From an uncultured Clostridia bacterium (GTDB taxonomy: Bacteria > Bacillota > Clostridia > Oscillospirales > Acutalibacteraceae), in the NCBI GenBank assembly GCA_946633275.1, contig CAMPAT010000018.1, positions 1 to 9,087 on the forward strand: a DNA stretch of 9,087 nucleotides, in the 5' to 3' direction. The position numbers and the translations under genes are program-made. The notes beneath the pieces are model-generated. The model made no database searches. It was given only the letters and a program-made list of their open reading frames with translations, and was not told where the DNA came from. Shown in pieces: positions 1 to 8,825 of the stretch (position 1 is its first letter; each line of letters begins with the position of its first letter).

Positions 1-1981
1 GCTTGCCGTCGCCGATGCACTTGAAGCACGCGCGCAGCGCAACCTCTGTTTTGCCGAAGCCTACGTCGCCGCAGAGAAGTCTGTCCATCGGCGCGCTCTT
101 TTCCATATCGCTTTTTATCTCATTTGCGCAGCGGAGCTGGTCCTCCGTTTCTTCATATTCAAAACGCAGCTCGAAATCGCGCTGTAAGTCGGTATCCTCG
201 CTGAACGCATAGCCCTTAGTACTGATGCGCTTTGCATAAAGCGCAATGAGCTCCTTTGCCATATCGCGGACGCTCTCGCGCACTCGCGATTTGATTTTTT
301 TCCAGTCGCCTGAGCCGAGGCGGTTAACCTTTACGCGCGCGTTATCGTTCGGCCCGATGTATTTCGATACCATATCGAGCTGAGTAACGGGGACGTAGAG
401 CGCGTCGCCCTTAGCGTAGCTGATTTTGATATAATCCTTGCGGACTCCGCCGATTTCCATAGTTTTTATTCCGTCAAAAACGCCGATACCGTGCACGTTG
501 TGTACGATGTAGTCGCCTGCGGAGAGCTCGTCGAGAGAGCGCACAGCGTCCTTTGACGAAAATCGCTTGTGCTTCTTTTTGCTCTGATTAGCTTTTGCAT
601 GAGTGAGGAGCGCAAACTTTGCGTCAGAGAGCTGAAATCCCGACGAGAGCGTGCCGGAAAGCACGGTAACAGCGCCCTTTGTAAACTGAGCGGGCGCCTT
701 GTCGCAGTAAACCGCGCTGAAGCCCATTTCGTTTATGTCATAGGCGAGCGCCTTGCCTGCGCGTGATGTTCCTGCCATTATTACGACGGAATAATTAGTT
801 TTAATAAGAGGATAAAGCTCGTCTTTGAGCTGGCTGAGCGTGCCCGACCATATTCCGAGCGTCTGACATCTGAAATTTGAGAGTGATTTTACGGGAGTGT
901 CAAAGCTACCGCGCGGAAGTGAATCGAGGTAAATTGCGCCTTTCTTTTCATACTCGGCGCAAAGCTCGTCAAAATTCAGCGAGAATTTATCAATCCCTTT
1001 GCAGAGAACGCCGTCGTCGAGCAGCCACTTGATTTCTTCGTTGAGCAGCTTTTCGGCGTTGTTTACTTTCTCTTTTACCTTTGCGCTTTCGCAGACAAAC
1101 AGCATTCCGTCGGCGTAGTCGAATATTCCTTCGGATTTGTACGCGAGAGGGAGATATTTGTCGTTGCACCTGAGCGAAATGCCCTGCTCAAGCTTGTCGC
1201 AGTCGGCGTAGAGCTTTTCGCGCGCCTTGATTGCCTTGCCCTTCAGTCCTTCGGCGAGGGCGCGGATAGCCTTTGCATGTTTCAGCCTGTTCTCGAAGAG
1301 AACCTCGGCGGAGGGGATAATCTCAACCGAGTCAACCATCTTGTTTCGTCGCTGAGTTGAGACGTCAAAATGCGTGATGGAGTCGACTGTGTCGCCCCAA
1401 AGCTCAATTCTTACAGGTTCGTCAGCGCCTGGCGGAAAAATGTCTATAAGACCGCCGCGGATTGCAAACTGGCTTGTGCCGTCAACCTGGTCAAAGCGCG
1501 TGTAGCCTGCTTTTAAGAGGCTTTCAGTTGTTTCGTCGACGTCGATTTCGTCGCCGCAGCTTATCGAAAATGTGCGCTCGCGCAGAGCCCCGGGCGGCAT
1601 TGTGTACTGCGCCGCCGCAGCGGCAGACATTACGACTGCCGAATATGCGCCGCGAGCCATCTTTGACAGTACGCCGAGCCTGAGCTGTTCAAACTCGCGG
1701 CTGATACCTTCGACGTCGAGAAAGGTGAATTCGCGTTTCGGGTACAGCAAAACGCCCGACTGAAGCGCACACAGGTCCTCAAAAAATCGTACTGCGCTTG
1801 CCTCGTCAGGTGTTATGATAACAGCCTTTTTGCCTGTTTCGGCGCATAGTGAGTGGACTGTGAGCACCTTGCTGATGTCGGTCAGCCCTACTGCGCCTGC
1901 CGGCAGAGAGCCGGCTGAAACGGAGCCTTTCAGCTTGTCAAAATCTTCAGTTTTATTCAGTATGCTTGAAAAACAGGACAT
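1..1981 (-). CDS. mfd: Transcription-repair coupling factor Mfd, N-terminal 660 codons (3' end beyond window)
   Basis: Mfd is a DNA translocase that pushes stalled RNA polymerase off damaged template and recruits UvrA for nucleotide excision repair. The reading frame stays open from the ATG at 1981 to the window edge. The N-terminal part is the UvrB-like module, with the typical FAIRGGLIDIFPPG stretch at about residues 172-185. A Lys-rich linker (about 466-472) leads to the CarD-like RNA polymerase interaction domain (about 481-545, containing DYIVHNVHGIGVF). The translocase then begins with an FEYEETEDQ motif (about 607-615) and a Walker A motif GDVGFGKTE (638-646, Lys644). Family members have about 1,150-1,180 residues, so roughly 500 residues (the rest of the helicase motifs and the C-terminal domain) lie off the edge. 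The start is supported by AAGGA six bases upstream. It follows pth with a 7-base gap, an arrangement also familiar in Bacillus and Clostridia. No frameshift was seen. Confidence 0.97.
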   Translation of the reverse strand, partial: MSCFSSILNKTEDFDKLKGSVSAGSLPAGAVGLTDISKVLTVHSLCAETGKKAVIITPDEASAVRFFEDLCALQSGVLLYPKREFTFLDVEGISREFEQLRLGVLSKMARGAYSAVVMSAAAAAQYTMPPGALRERTFSISCGDEIDVDETTESLLKAGYTRFDQVDGTSQFAIRGGLIDIFPPGADEPVRIELWGDTVDSITHFDVSTQRRNKMVDSVEIIPSAEVLFENRLKHAKAIRALAEGLKGKAIKAREKLYADCDKLEQGISLRCNDKYLPLAYKSEGIFDYADGMLFVCESAKVKEKVNNAEKLLNEEIKWLLDDGVLCKGIDKFSLNFDELCAEYEKKGAIYLDSLPRGSFDTPVKSLSNFRCQTLGIWSGTLSQLKDELYPLIKTNYSVVIMAGTSRAGKALAYDINEMGFSAVYCDKAPAQFTKGAVTVLSGTLSSGFQLSDAKFALLTHAKANQSKKKHKRFSSKDAVRSLDELSAGDYIVHNVHGIGVFDGIKTMEIGGVRKDYIKISYAKGDALYVPVTQLDMVSKYIGPNDNARVKVNRLGSGDWKKIKSRVRESVRDMAKELIALYAKRISTKGYAFSEDTDLQRDFELRFEYEETEDQLRCANEIKSDMEKSAPMDRLLCGDVGFGKTEVALRACFKCIGDGK

Positions 1982-1982
1982 A

Positions 1983-1991
1983 ATTTCCTTA
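1983..1991 (-). promoter_or_regulatory. mfd ribosome binding site overlapping the pth stop codon
   Basis: Read on the minus strand, the pth stop codon TAA is the first part of TAAGGAAAT, so the mfd Shine-Dalgarno sequence AAGGA shares bases with the stop codon. The mfd ATG follows a few bases later. A ribosome finishing pth would sit on the mfd initiation region, so translational coupling is the natural inference. No separate mfd promoter can fit in the 7-base gap, although one could lie inside pth. Confidence 0.7.
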
Positions 1992-2576
1992 CGAATTATA
2001 TAGATTCATTGCTGAATCAATAGAGTTTCTGATAATTTCTTCGCACGCCGCAGCGCCGTTTTTGATTGCGTCTGAGTAGTCGCCGTGAAGTTCCTTCGGA
2101 ATTTCGCCGAGCACCCAGCTCACCATATCGTAATTCGCGTTCGGCTTTTTGCCTACGCCGATTTTAACGCGCGGAAAATCCTCGCCGCCGAGGCAGGATA
2201 TAATGCTCTTGATACCGTTGTGGCCGCCTGCGCTTCCTTTCCTGCGGCAACGCACGGCGCCGACGTCGAGGCTTACGTCGTCGTATATTATTATGATTTT
2301 TTCGTCGGGGATATTATAGTACTGAGCAGCGGCGAGTACTGCGTCGCCGGAGAGATTCATCATCGTCTGCGGCTTCATAATAAGACATCTTTTGCCGCCT
2401 ATGAATTCATCTGCAATCAGCGCGTTGAACTTCGCCTTCTTAAACTGAAAACCCTTTTCCTCCGCCATAAAATCTACTACCTTGAAGCCTGCGTTATGGC
2501 GCGTGTTTTCGTACTTTTTGCCGGGGTTTCCGAGCCCTGCGACGATATATTCTATTTTGCCCCTTCTGAAAAACAT
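1989..2576 (-). CDS. pth: Peptidyl-tRNA hydrolase
   Basis: This essential cytoplasmic enzyme cleaves the ester bond between peptide and tRNA on peptidyl-tRNAs that drop off the ribosome, recycling the tRNA. The 195-residue length is normal for bacterial Pth. The expected motifs are present: GLGNPG (14-19, Asn17), TRHNAG (25-30, catalytic His27), KPQTMMNLSG (68-77, Asn74), YDDVSLD with Asp99 where the family has its catalytic Asp, and GSAGGHNGIKS (114-124, Asn120). These correspond to E. coli Asn10, His20, Asn68, Asp93 and Asn114. The N-terminus is about seven residues longer than in E. coli (MFFRRGK), but no later start fits and CGAGGTG sits at 2582-2588, six bases from the ATG. It is the upstream partner of mfd. 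In spore formers this gene is also called spoVC. Confidence 0.97.
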   Translation of the reverse strand: MFFRRGKIEYIVAGLGNPGKKYENTRHNAGFKVVDFMAEEKGFQFKKAKFNALIADEFIGGKRCLIMKPQTMMNLSGDAVLAAAQYYNIPDEKIIIIYDDVSLDVGAVRCRRKGSAGGHNGIKSIISCLGGEDFPRVKIGVGKKPNANYDMVSWVLGEIPKELHGDYSDAIKNGAAACEEIIRNSIDSAMNLYNS

Positions 2577-2602
2577 AATTACACCTCGTTAAATGTCTTT
2601 AA

Positions 2603-2626
2603 GGGGCATATCTGATGATATGCCCC
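2603..2626. terminator. Perfect 10-bp hairpin between the radical SAM gene and pth
   Basis: GGGGCATATC (2603-2612) and GATATGCCCC (2617-2626) are exact reverse complements around a 4-base loop. It is the only stable inverted repeat in the 68-base gap, so it most simply ends transcription of the radical SAM gene, which reads towards it on the minus strand. However, the bases after the stem on that strand (CTTAAAGACATTT) do not form a proper U-tract. It may therefore be a weak terminator, an attenuator, or a 5' structure in the pth mRNA. Confidence 0.45.
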
Positions 2627-2633
2627 CTCGGTT

Positions 2634-2661
2634 ATTAAATTTGATTACTCAGTTTTTTCAA
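2634..2661 (-). promoter_or_regulatory. Possible sigma-A promoter for pth-mfd
   Basis: On the minus strand a TTGAAA -35 box (2656-2661) and a TTTAAT -10 box (2634-2639) are separated by 16 bases. Each matches the consensus at five of six positions. The -35 box lies inside the last codons of the radical SAM gene. Transcription would begin near 2627, at the run of Gs that opens the 10-bp hairpin. This is a sequence match only; pth-mfd could instead rely on readthrough. Confidence 0.4.
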
Positions 2662-4069
2662 ACTCGTTGAAGTCTCTTTCGCTGTCGTCCTTCTCGTAGT
2701 TGTACATATTTTCGTCTTTAACGTGCCTTGCTATGTACTCGTCGCGGTCGAACAGCTCGTCAGCCTTGACCTTCCAAGCCTTTGCGGCGTTGATTGTCTT
2801 GTCAAACAGCTCGTTTGCAGACTCAGGGTGCTGCATTTCCGTTGAATATGCGCCTGTTTCGGCAACCATTTTGCTGATAGCGCCCGGGTTGTCGAGAACG
2901 GGGCAAGGTCTGAGCATATTGTTCGAGAACGGCTGATTTTTTTTGTAAGCCATAAACAGCGGACTCTGAAGCGCCTCGAGCACGGAGCACTCCTTGATAT
3001 TCACGTTTGAGTAGTGAACGAATGCGCAAGGCTCGCAGTCGCCGTTTGAGTTAATGTGGAAGTAGTGGCGTCCGCCTGCGATACAACCCTGTACATATTC
3101 GCCGTCGTTCCAGAAATCGAGTGCGAAAATCGGCTTTGTTTCACGCCACTCGCGCATTTTTTTGAACATCTGCGCTCTCTGCTCGGGAGATACCATAAGC
3201 TCGGTTACAGCGCCGTTGCCTGTCGGCATATAGGTGAAGAACCACGCAAATTTAACGCCCTTGTCAATGAGCCAGTCGATATATTCGTCAGAAGAAAGCA
3301 CGTCTGTGTTCTTGCTTGTGTAGCAGAGCGAAGCGCCGAACGGGATTCCTCTGTCCTTAAGTCTTTGCATAGCGCCCGTGCACTTTTTGAATGTGCCCTC
3401 GCCGCGGCGAAAGTCGTTCTCCTCCTCGTAGCCCTCGATTGAGAAAGCGGGGAAGAAGTTGCCCACCTCGCCGATTTCGTCAGCGAAGGAGTCGTCAATG
3501 AGCGTTCCGTTTGTGAAGCTCATAAAGATACAGTCGGGATTTTCGCGGCAGAGGCGCATAAGGTCTGCTCTGCGCATTGTCGGTTCGCCGCCTGTGTAAA
3601 GGAACATATATGTTCCGAGTTCTTTAGCCTGGCGGATAATTCTTGCAAGGTCGTCGTACGAAAGCGAGCTTGAGTGGCCGTATTCTGCCGCCCAGCAGCC
3701 TGTGCACTTAAGGTTGCACGCAGCCGTCGGGTCCATAAGGATAGCCCACGGAACGTTACAGCCGTATTTCTCGATACTTGCCATACGGACATCGTAGCTG
3801 TTGATAGCGACGTTGAGAAGTGGCGGAATCATTTTTTCAAGCACTTTTTCATTAGTATCGCAGATTACGCTCTTTGCAAATCTCATCCAGTTGTTATCCG
3901 GGTCGTCAAGCACCTTGTGAAGTCCTGCGTAAGTAGAACGATTTACCTTTTTGACGTCTGCTTTTTCGAGCAGGCTGAGGATTTTAGGTGCATTTTTGTT
4001 AAAGTCTTTTCTTGCGTATTTTACTGCATTTTTAATGGCAAAGCCTGTCGCAGCTTCTTTAATACCCAT
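2645..4069 (-). CDS. Radical SAM protein with C-terminal SPASM-like cysteine cluster, function unassigned
   Basis: The 474-residue protein carries a radical SAM core. Cys118, Cys122 and Cys125 form CNLKCTGC, the CX3CX2C motif that binds the [4Fe-4S] cluster cleaving S-adenosylmethionine. It is followed by YTGGEPTMR (158-166), the usual GGEP site that contacts SAM. Further cysteines at 329, 345, 348, 361 and 389, in a GDCEPC-type context, resemble a SPASM domain that would hold auxiliary clusters. About 105 residues precede the core (helical-looking, Lys-rich, no signal peptide), and an acidic tail of about 80 residues follows the last cysteine. The start at 4069 has GAGAGGA seven bases upstream. 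It has its own promoter and is separated from pth by a hairpin, so it is probably monocistronic. SPASM relatives modify peptides, proteins or small molecules. No precursor peptide or partner is adjacent, so I cannot assign a substrate. Confidence 0.9.
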   Translation of the reverse strand: MGIKEAATGFAIKNAVKYARKDFNKNAPKILSLLEKADVKKVNRSTYAGLHKVLDDPDNNWMRFAKSVICDTNEKVLEKMIPPLLNVAINSYDVRMASIEKYGCNVPWAILMDPTAACNLKCTGCWAAEYGHSSSLSYDDLARIIRQAKELGTYMFLYTGGEPTMRRADLMRLCRENPDCIFMSFTNGTLIDDSFADEIGEVGNFFPAFSIEGYEEENDFRRGEGTFKKCTGAMQRLKDRGIPFGASLCYTSKNTDVLSSDEYIDWLIDKGVKFAWFFTYMPTGNGAVTELMVSPEQRAQMFKKMREWRETKPIFALDFWNDGEYVQGCIAGGRHYFHINSNGDCEPCAFVHYSNVNIKECSVLEALQSPLFMAYKKNQPFSNNMLRPCPVLDNPGAISKMVAETGAYSTEMQHPESANELFDKTINAAKAWKVKADELFDRDEYIARHVKDENMYNYEKDDSERDFNEFEKTE

Positions 4070-4107
4070 AACTTTTTCCTCTCATCATATCATATAGATT
4101 AAATCAA

Positions 4108-4136
4108 AATATAATACTTTAATCGCCGTTTGTCAA
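4108..4136 (-). promoter_or_regulatory. Strong sigma-A promoter for the radical SAM gene
   Basis: On the minus strand a perfect TTGACA -35 box (4131-4136), a 17-base spacer and a TATATT -10 box (4108-4113) lie in an AT-rich gap. The predicted start of transcription is near 4101, giving a leader of about 30 bases that includes the ribosome binding site at 4077-4083. This suggests the gene is expressed independently of the beta-galactosidase gene upstream. No hairpin terminator was seen in the 94 bases between the two genes, so readthrough is still possible. Confidence 0.75.
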
Positions 4137-4163
4137 GAATTATAAACAAAACTTTATTATTGA

Positions 4164-7238
<3,075 letters not shown>

Positions 7239-7260
7239 TTACAATGCTGTAAACTGTAAA
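7239..7260. promoter_or_regulatory. Inverted and tandem TGTAA motifs just upstream of lacZ
   Basis: The plus strand has TTACA (7239-7243) and TGTAA (7248-7252) as an exact inverted repeat with a 4-base gap, and the TGTAA arm is part of a tandem CTGTAAA repeat (7247-7253, 7254-7260). The site lies between the end of the phosphoglycosyltransferase gene and the lacZ ribosome binding site. It resembles an operator, and TGTAAA-type half sites occur in catabolite-response elements, but it does not match the full consensus. In an AT-rich 47-base gap it may be chance. Confidence 0.25.
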
Positions 7261-7270
7261 CAAGTTGCGG

Positions 7271-7888
7271 TTATCTGCGGTGGAACTTGCCTTCGTGGAA
7301 GCCCTCCTGCGTGATAACGGTCTTTACTGATAAGAACATAATCTTGATGTCGAGTCCGAGCGACCAGTTATCGCAGTACTCCTTGTCAAACTTCATCTTC
7401 TTCATCAGCGAAATATCGTCGCGTCCGTTAATCTGCGCCCAGCCCGTGAGTCCCGGTCTGTAGCGGTAAACGCCGTATTCGAGCCTCAGCCTGTGCGCGC
7501 GCATTTCGCTTGAAATCAGCGGTCTCGGTCCGACGAAGCTCATATCGCCCCTGAGAATGTTCCAGAGCTGAGGAAGCTCGTCGAGGCTCGTCTTACGTAA
7601 AAATGCGCCGATTTTTGTGATATACTGTTCAGGGTTTTCAAGCTCGCAGGTCGGCACGTTCGGCGCCGTGCTCTTCATAGTCTGGAACTTATACATCTTG
7701 AAAGGCTGTCCGCGCCTGCCGCGCCGTTCGTGACAGAAAAACACCTTGCAGTCGGGAGTGAAAAAGATAATTGCGCATATCACCAGAAACAGCGGTGACA
7801 GTATAATTAATGCGATTAGCGACGCGACTATGTCAAAAAGTCTTTTCCATTTCGTCGCGCCGAAATATTTGTGTATAAACGTCTTCAT
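7271..7888 (-). CDS. Undecaprenyl-phosphate sugar phosphotransferase (initiating bacterial sugar transferase)
   Basis: This is a monotopic phosphoglycosyltransferase of the bacterial sugar transferase family (PglC/WcaJ catalytic domain type). It moves a sugar phosphate from a UDP-sugar to undecaprenyl phosphate, the first step of capsule, exopolysaccharide or glycoprotein glycan assembly at the inner face of the membrane. Counting from the ATG at 7888 it has 205 residues, the size of the short, catalytic-domain-only form. A hydrophobic helix (about 18-43) with a central Pro32 fits the re-entrant membrane helix. YKFQTM (66-71), SLDELPQLWNILRGDMSFVGPRPL (about 101-124, with the catalytic Asp103-Glu104 pair) and RPGLTGWAQINGR (144-156) are the family signatures. 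An in-frame ATG at 7894 would add two residues, but AAGGA directly touches it and sits five bases from the 7888 ATG, so the latter is preferred. The sugar specificity cannot be read, and no other glycan gene is in view. Confidence 0.93.
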   Translation of the reverse strand: MKTFIHKYFGATKWKRLFDIVASLIALIILSPLFLVICAIIFFTPDCKVFFCHERRGRRGQPFKMYKFQTMKSTAPNVPTCELENPEQYITKIGAFLRKTSLDELPQLWNILRGDMSFVGPRPLISSEMRAHRLRLEYGVYRYRPGLTGWAQINGRDDISLMKKMKFDKEYCDNWSLGLDIKIMFLSVKTVITQEGFHEGKFHRR

Positions 7889-7957
7889 ATTCATCCTTAG
7901 CTTTAATATATCACAGTTTGTTGGTTTATAACAATATAGAGTGGTTTAATCCATAGC

Positions 7958-7986
7958 ATTATACCATATATGAAATAAAAAAGCAA
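7958..7986 (-). promoter_or_regulatory. Promoter for the phosphoglycosyltransferase-lacZ transcript
   Basis: On the minus strand a perfect TATAAT -10 box (7958-7963) is preceded by TGG, an extended -10 signature. A weaker TTGCTT (7981-7986) lies 17 bases upstream as the -35. Transcription would start near 7951, leaving a leader of about 60 bases. No terminator lies between this promoter and the end of lacZ, so it probably serves both genes. Its -35 box is 15 bases from the -35 box of the divergent lipoprotein promoter. Confidence 0.65.
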
Positions 7987-8000
7987 TTTATTTATTAGTT

Positions 8001-8042
8001 ATTGCAATCTTTGCCCATTGAATATATAATAATTATTGCAAT
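8001..8042. repeat. Two copies of palindrome ATTGCAAT flanking the lipoprotein promoter
   Basis: The 10-mer TTATTGCAAT occurs at 7999-8008 and again at 8033-8042, each containing the exact 8-base palindrome ATTGCAAT. The first copy covers the -35 box of the lipoprotein promoter and the second falls at the predicted transcription start; their spacing is 34 bases. This is a typical arrangement for a dimeric repressor with two operators, but the region is very AT-rich and the regulator is unknown. Confidence 0.4.
8002..8030 (+). promoter_or_regulatory. Promoter for the lipoprotein gene
   Basis: TTGCAA (8002-8007), a 17-base spacer and a perfect TATAAT (8025-8030) precede the lipoprotein gene. 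The predicted start near 8037 gives a leader of about 50 bases. This also argues against the upstream in-frame ATG at 8036, which would sit at the 5' end of the mRNA without a ribosome binding site. Confidence 0.65.
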
Positions 8043-8086
8043 TATGCAAGACTTTTTTATCATTTTTATTTGAACGGAGAAAAAAT

Positions 8087-8692
8087 ATGAGAAGATTTTT
8101 ATCTGCCATTTTATGTGCGGCACTGGTGTTTACCGTGCTTTTCAGCTTTACAGCGTGTGCAAAAAAAGCGGAAATTAATGCAGAAAATATTACTCTCGCA
8201 GTTGAGGAGACGGAAAAGGCGCTCAAGGATTTTGACACAAAGGCGCTTGAAAAATATGTTGACTCGAAGACCCTCGGCGTAATCATTCCCGTTGCGGAGA
8301 AGAAGGAAGAGTTTATGACTCTCGGCAAGGCGATGTTTGAGAGTTTGTCGATGGAGATTGTCAGCATTGACGAGGACGCCGCTTCAGTCACGGTTAAGGT
8401 TATTAATAAGGATTTGTATTCCGACGCCGCAAGTTTTGCGTACGAGCTTAATTCAAATTACAGCAAGATGCAGCTTCTCGGTCTTCTTGACGACGACAGT
8501 TTTATTGATAAGAATCTTCAGCCGCTGATTGATAAAATCGAGAAAGCTCCTATGAAAAGCGAGGAAACGGAGCTGACTCTCAAGGTGTATCAGGGCAAGC
8601 GCAATCTTGTTTTGGGCTTTGACGACACGGCGGAGGACGTTGTTTCGGGCGGTGCGCTCGGCGCAATAAAATCCGTATTCGGCGTAGAATGA
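8087..8692 (+). CDS. Small secreted lipoprotein of unknown function
   Basis: The 201-residue product begins with a short basic n-region (MRR), a hydrophobic stretch (about 4-21) and FTAC ending at Cys24, which fits a lipobox cut by signal peptidase II. Phe at the -3 position is less usual than Leu. It should be exported through Sec and anchored by lipid on the outer face of the membrane. The mature part is Lys/Glu-rich: a helix (about 35-58), a central strand-rich part with SMEIVSIDEDAASVTVKVINKD (about 88-109), and a C-terminal strand ELTLKVYQGKRNLVLGF (about 162-178). This helix-then-sheet pattern, with a repeated form of small charged strands, resembles NTF2-like/DUF4878-type lipoproteins, but I do not recognise the family securely. 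GGAG at 8076-8079 lies seven bases before the ATG, which fixes this start over one 17 codons upstream. The next gene is secA. Confidence 0.85.
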   Translation: MRRFLSAILCAALVFTVLFSFTACAKKAEINAENITLAVEETEKALKDFDTKALEKYVDSKTLGVIIPVAEKKEEFMTLGKAMFESLSMEIVSIDEDAASVTVKVINKDLYSDAASFAYELNSNYSKMQLLGLLDDDSFIDKNLQPLIDKIEKAPMKSEETELTLKVYQGKRNLVLGFDDTAEDVVSGGALGAIKSVFGVE

Positions 8693-8722
8693 GGAGTATG
8701 ATATTTAAATATTAAATATAAA

Positions 8723-8751
8723 TTGACATTATTTGTATTTTATGTTATTAT
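8723..8751 (+). promoter_or_regulatory. Strong promoter for secA
   Basis: A perfect TTGACA (8723-8728), a 17-base spacer and TATTAT (8746-8751, five of six matches) with an upstream TG (8743-8744, extended -10) precede secA. Transcription would start near 8758, giving a leader of about 68 bases. The gap after the lipoprotein stop (8693-8722) is AT-rich and has no GC-rich terminator, so some readthrough from the lipoprotein gene is possible. Confidence 0.75.
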
Positions 8752-8761
8752 ACTGTATGCG

Positions 8762-8796
8762 TGCAAATTGCCCGTTTCGCGTTTGGGCATATTGCA
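8762..8796 (+). promoter_or_regulatory. Stem-loop at the 5' end of the secA leader
   Basis: TGCAA (8762-8766) pairs with TTGCA (8792-8796), and inside it TGCCC (8769-8773) pairs with GGGCA (8785-8789), with a 2x2 internal loop between and an 11-base terminal loop. The element starts a few bases after the predicted transcription start and ends 15 bases before the ribosome binding site at 8812-8818. It is followed by a run of As, not Ts, so it is not a plus-strand terminator. It could stabilise the mRNA 5' end or bind a regulator. Confidence 0.45.
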
Positions 8797-8825
8797 AAAA
8801 GTAATAAACACAGAGGTGTAAAAAT

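Noticed and set aside
2085..2615. A 176-codon plus-strand reading frame opposite pth
   Set aside because: It lies wholly antisense to a Pth with all catalytic residues, has no family-like motif and no convincing ribosome binding site. Third-position GC bias of the real gene explains the open antisense frame.
3674..4102. A 142-codon plus-strand frame opposite the start of the radical SAM gene
   Set aside because: It is antisense to the radical SAM motif region and covers its ribosome binding site. There is no sign of an independent protein.
4137..4163. A search for a terminator directly after lacZ
   Set aside because: The short AT-rich gap contains no GC-rich inverted repeat with a T-run on the minus strand, so none is called.
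8036..8086. A 17-codon N-terminal extension of the lipoprotein
   Set aside because: The ATG at 8036 is at the predicted transcription start with no ribosome binding site, and the extension would bury the signal peptide. The ATG at 8087 has GGAG at the right distance.
7999..8391. A 130-codon minus-strand frame opposite the lipoprotein gene
   Set aside because: It is Ser/Ala-rich shadow sequence antisense to the signal peptide and mature lipoprotein, and ends in the divergent promoter region.
8691..8715. A five-codon open frame (MIFKY) after the lipoprotein stop, with GAGGAG just before it
   Set aside because: The spacing between GAGGAG and ATG is one base, and it lies upstream of the secA promoter, so it is unlikely to be translated or to regulate secA.
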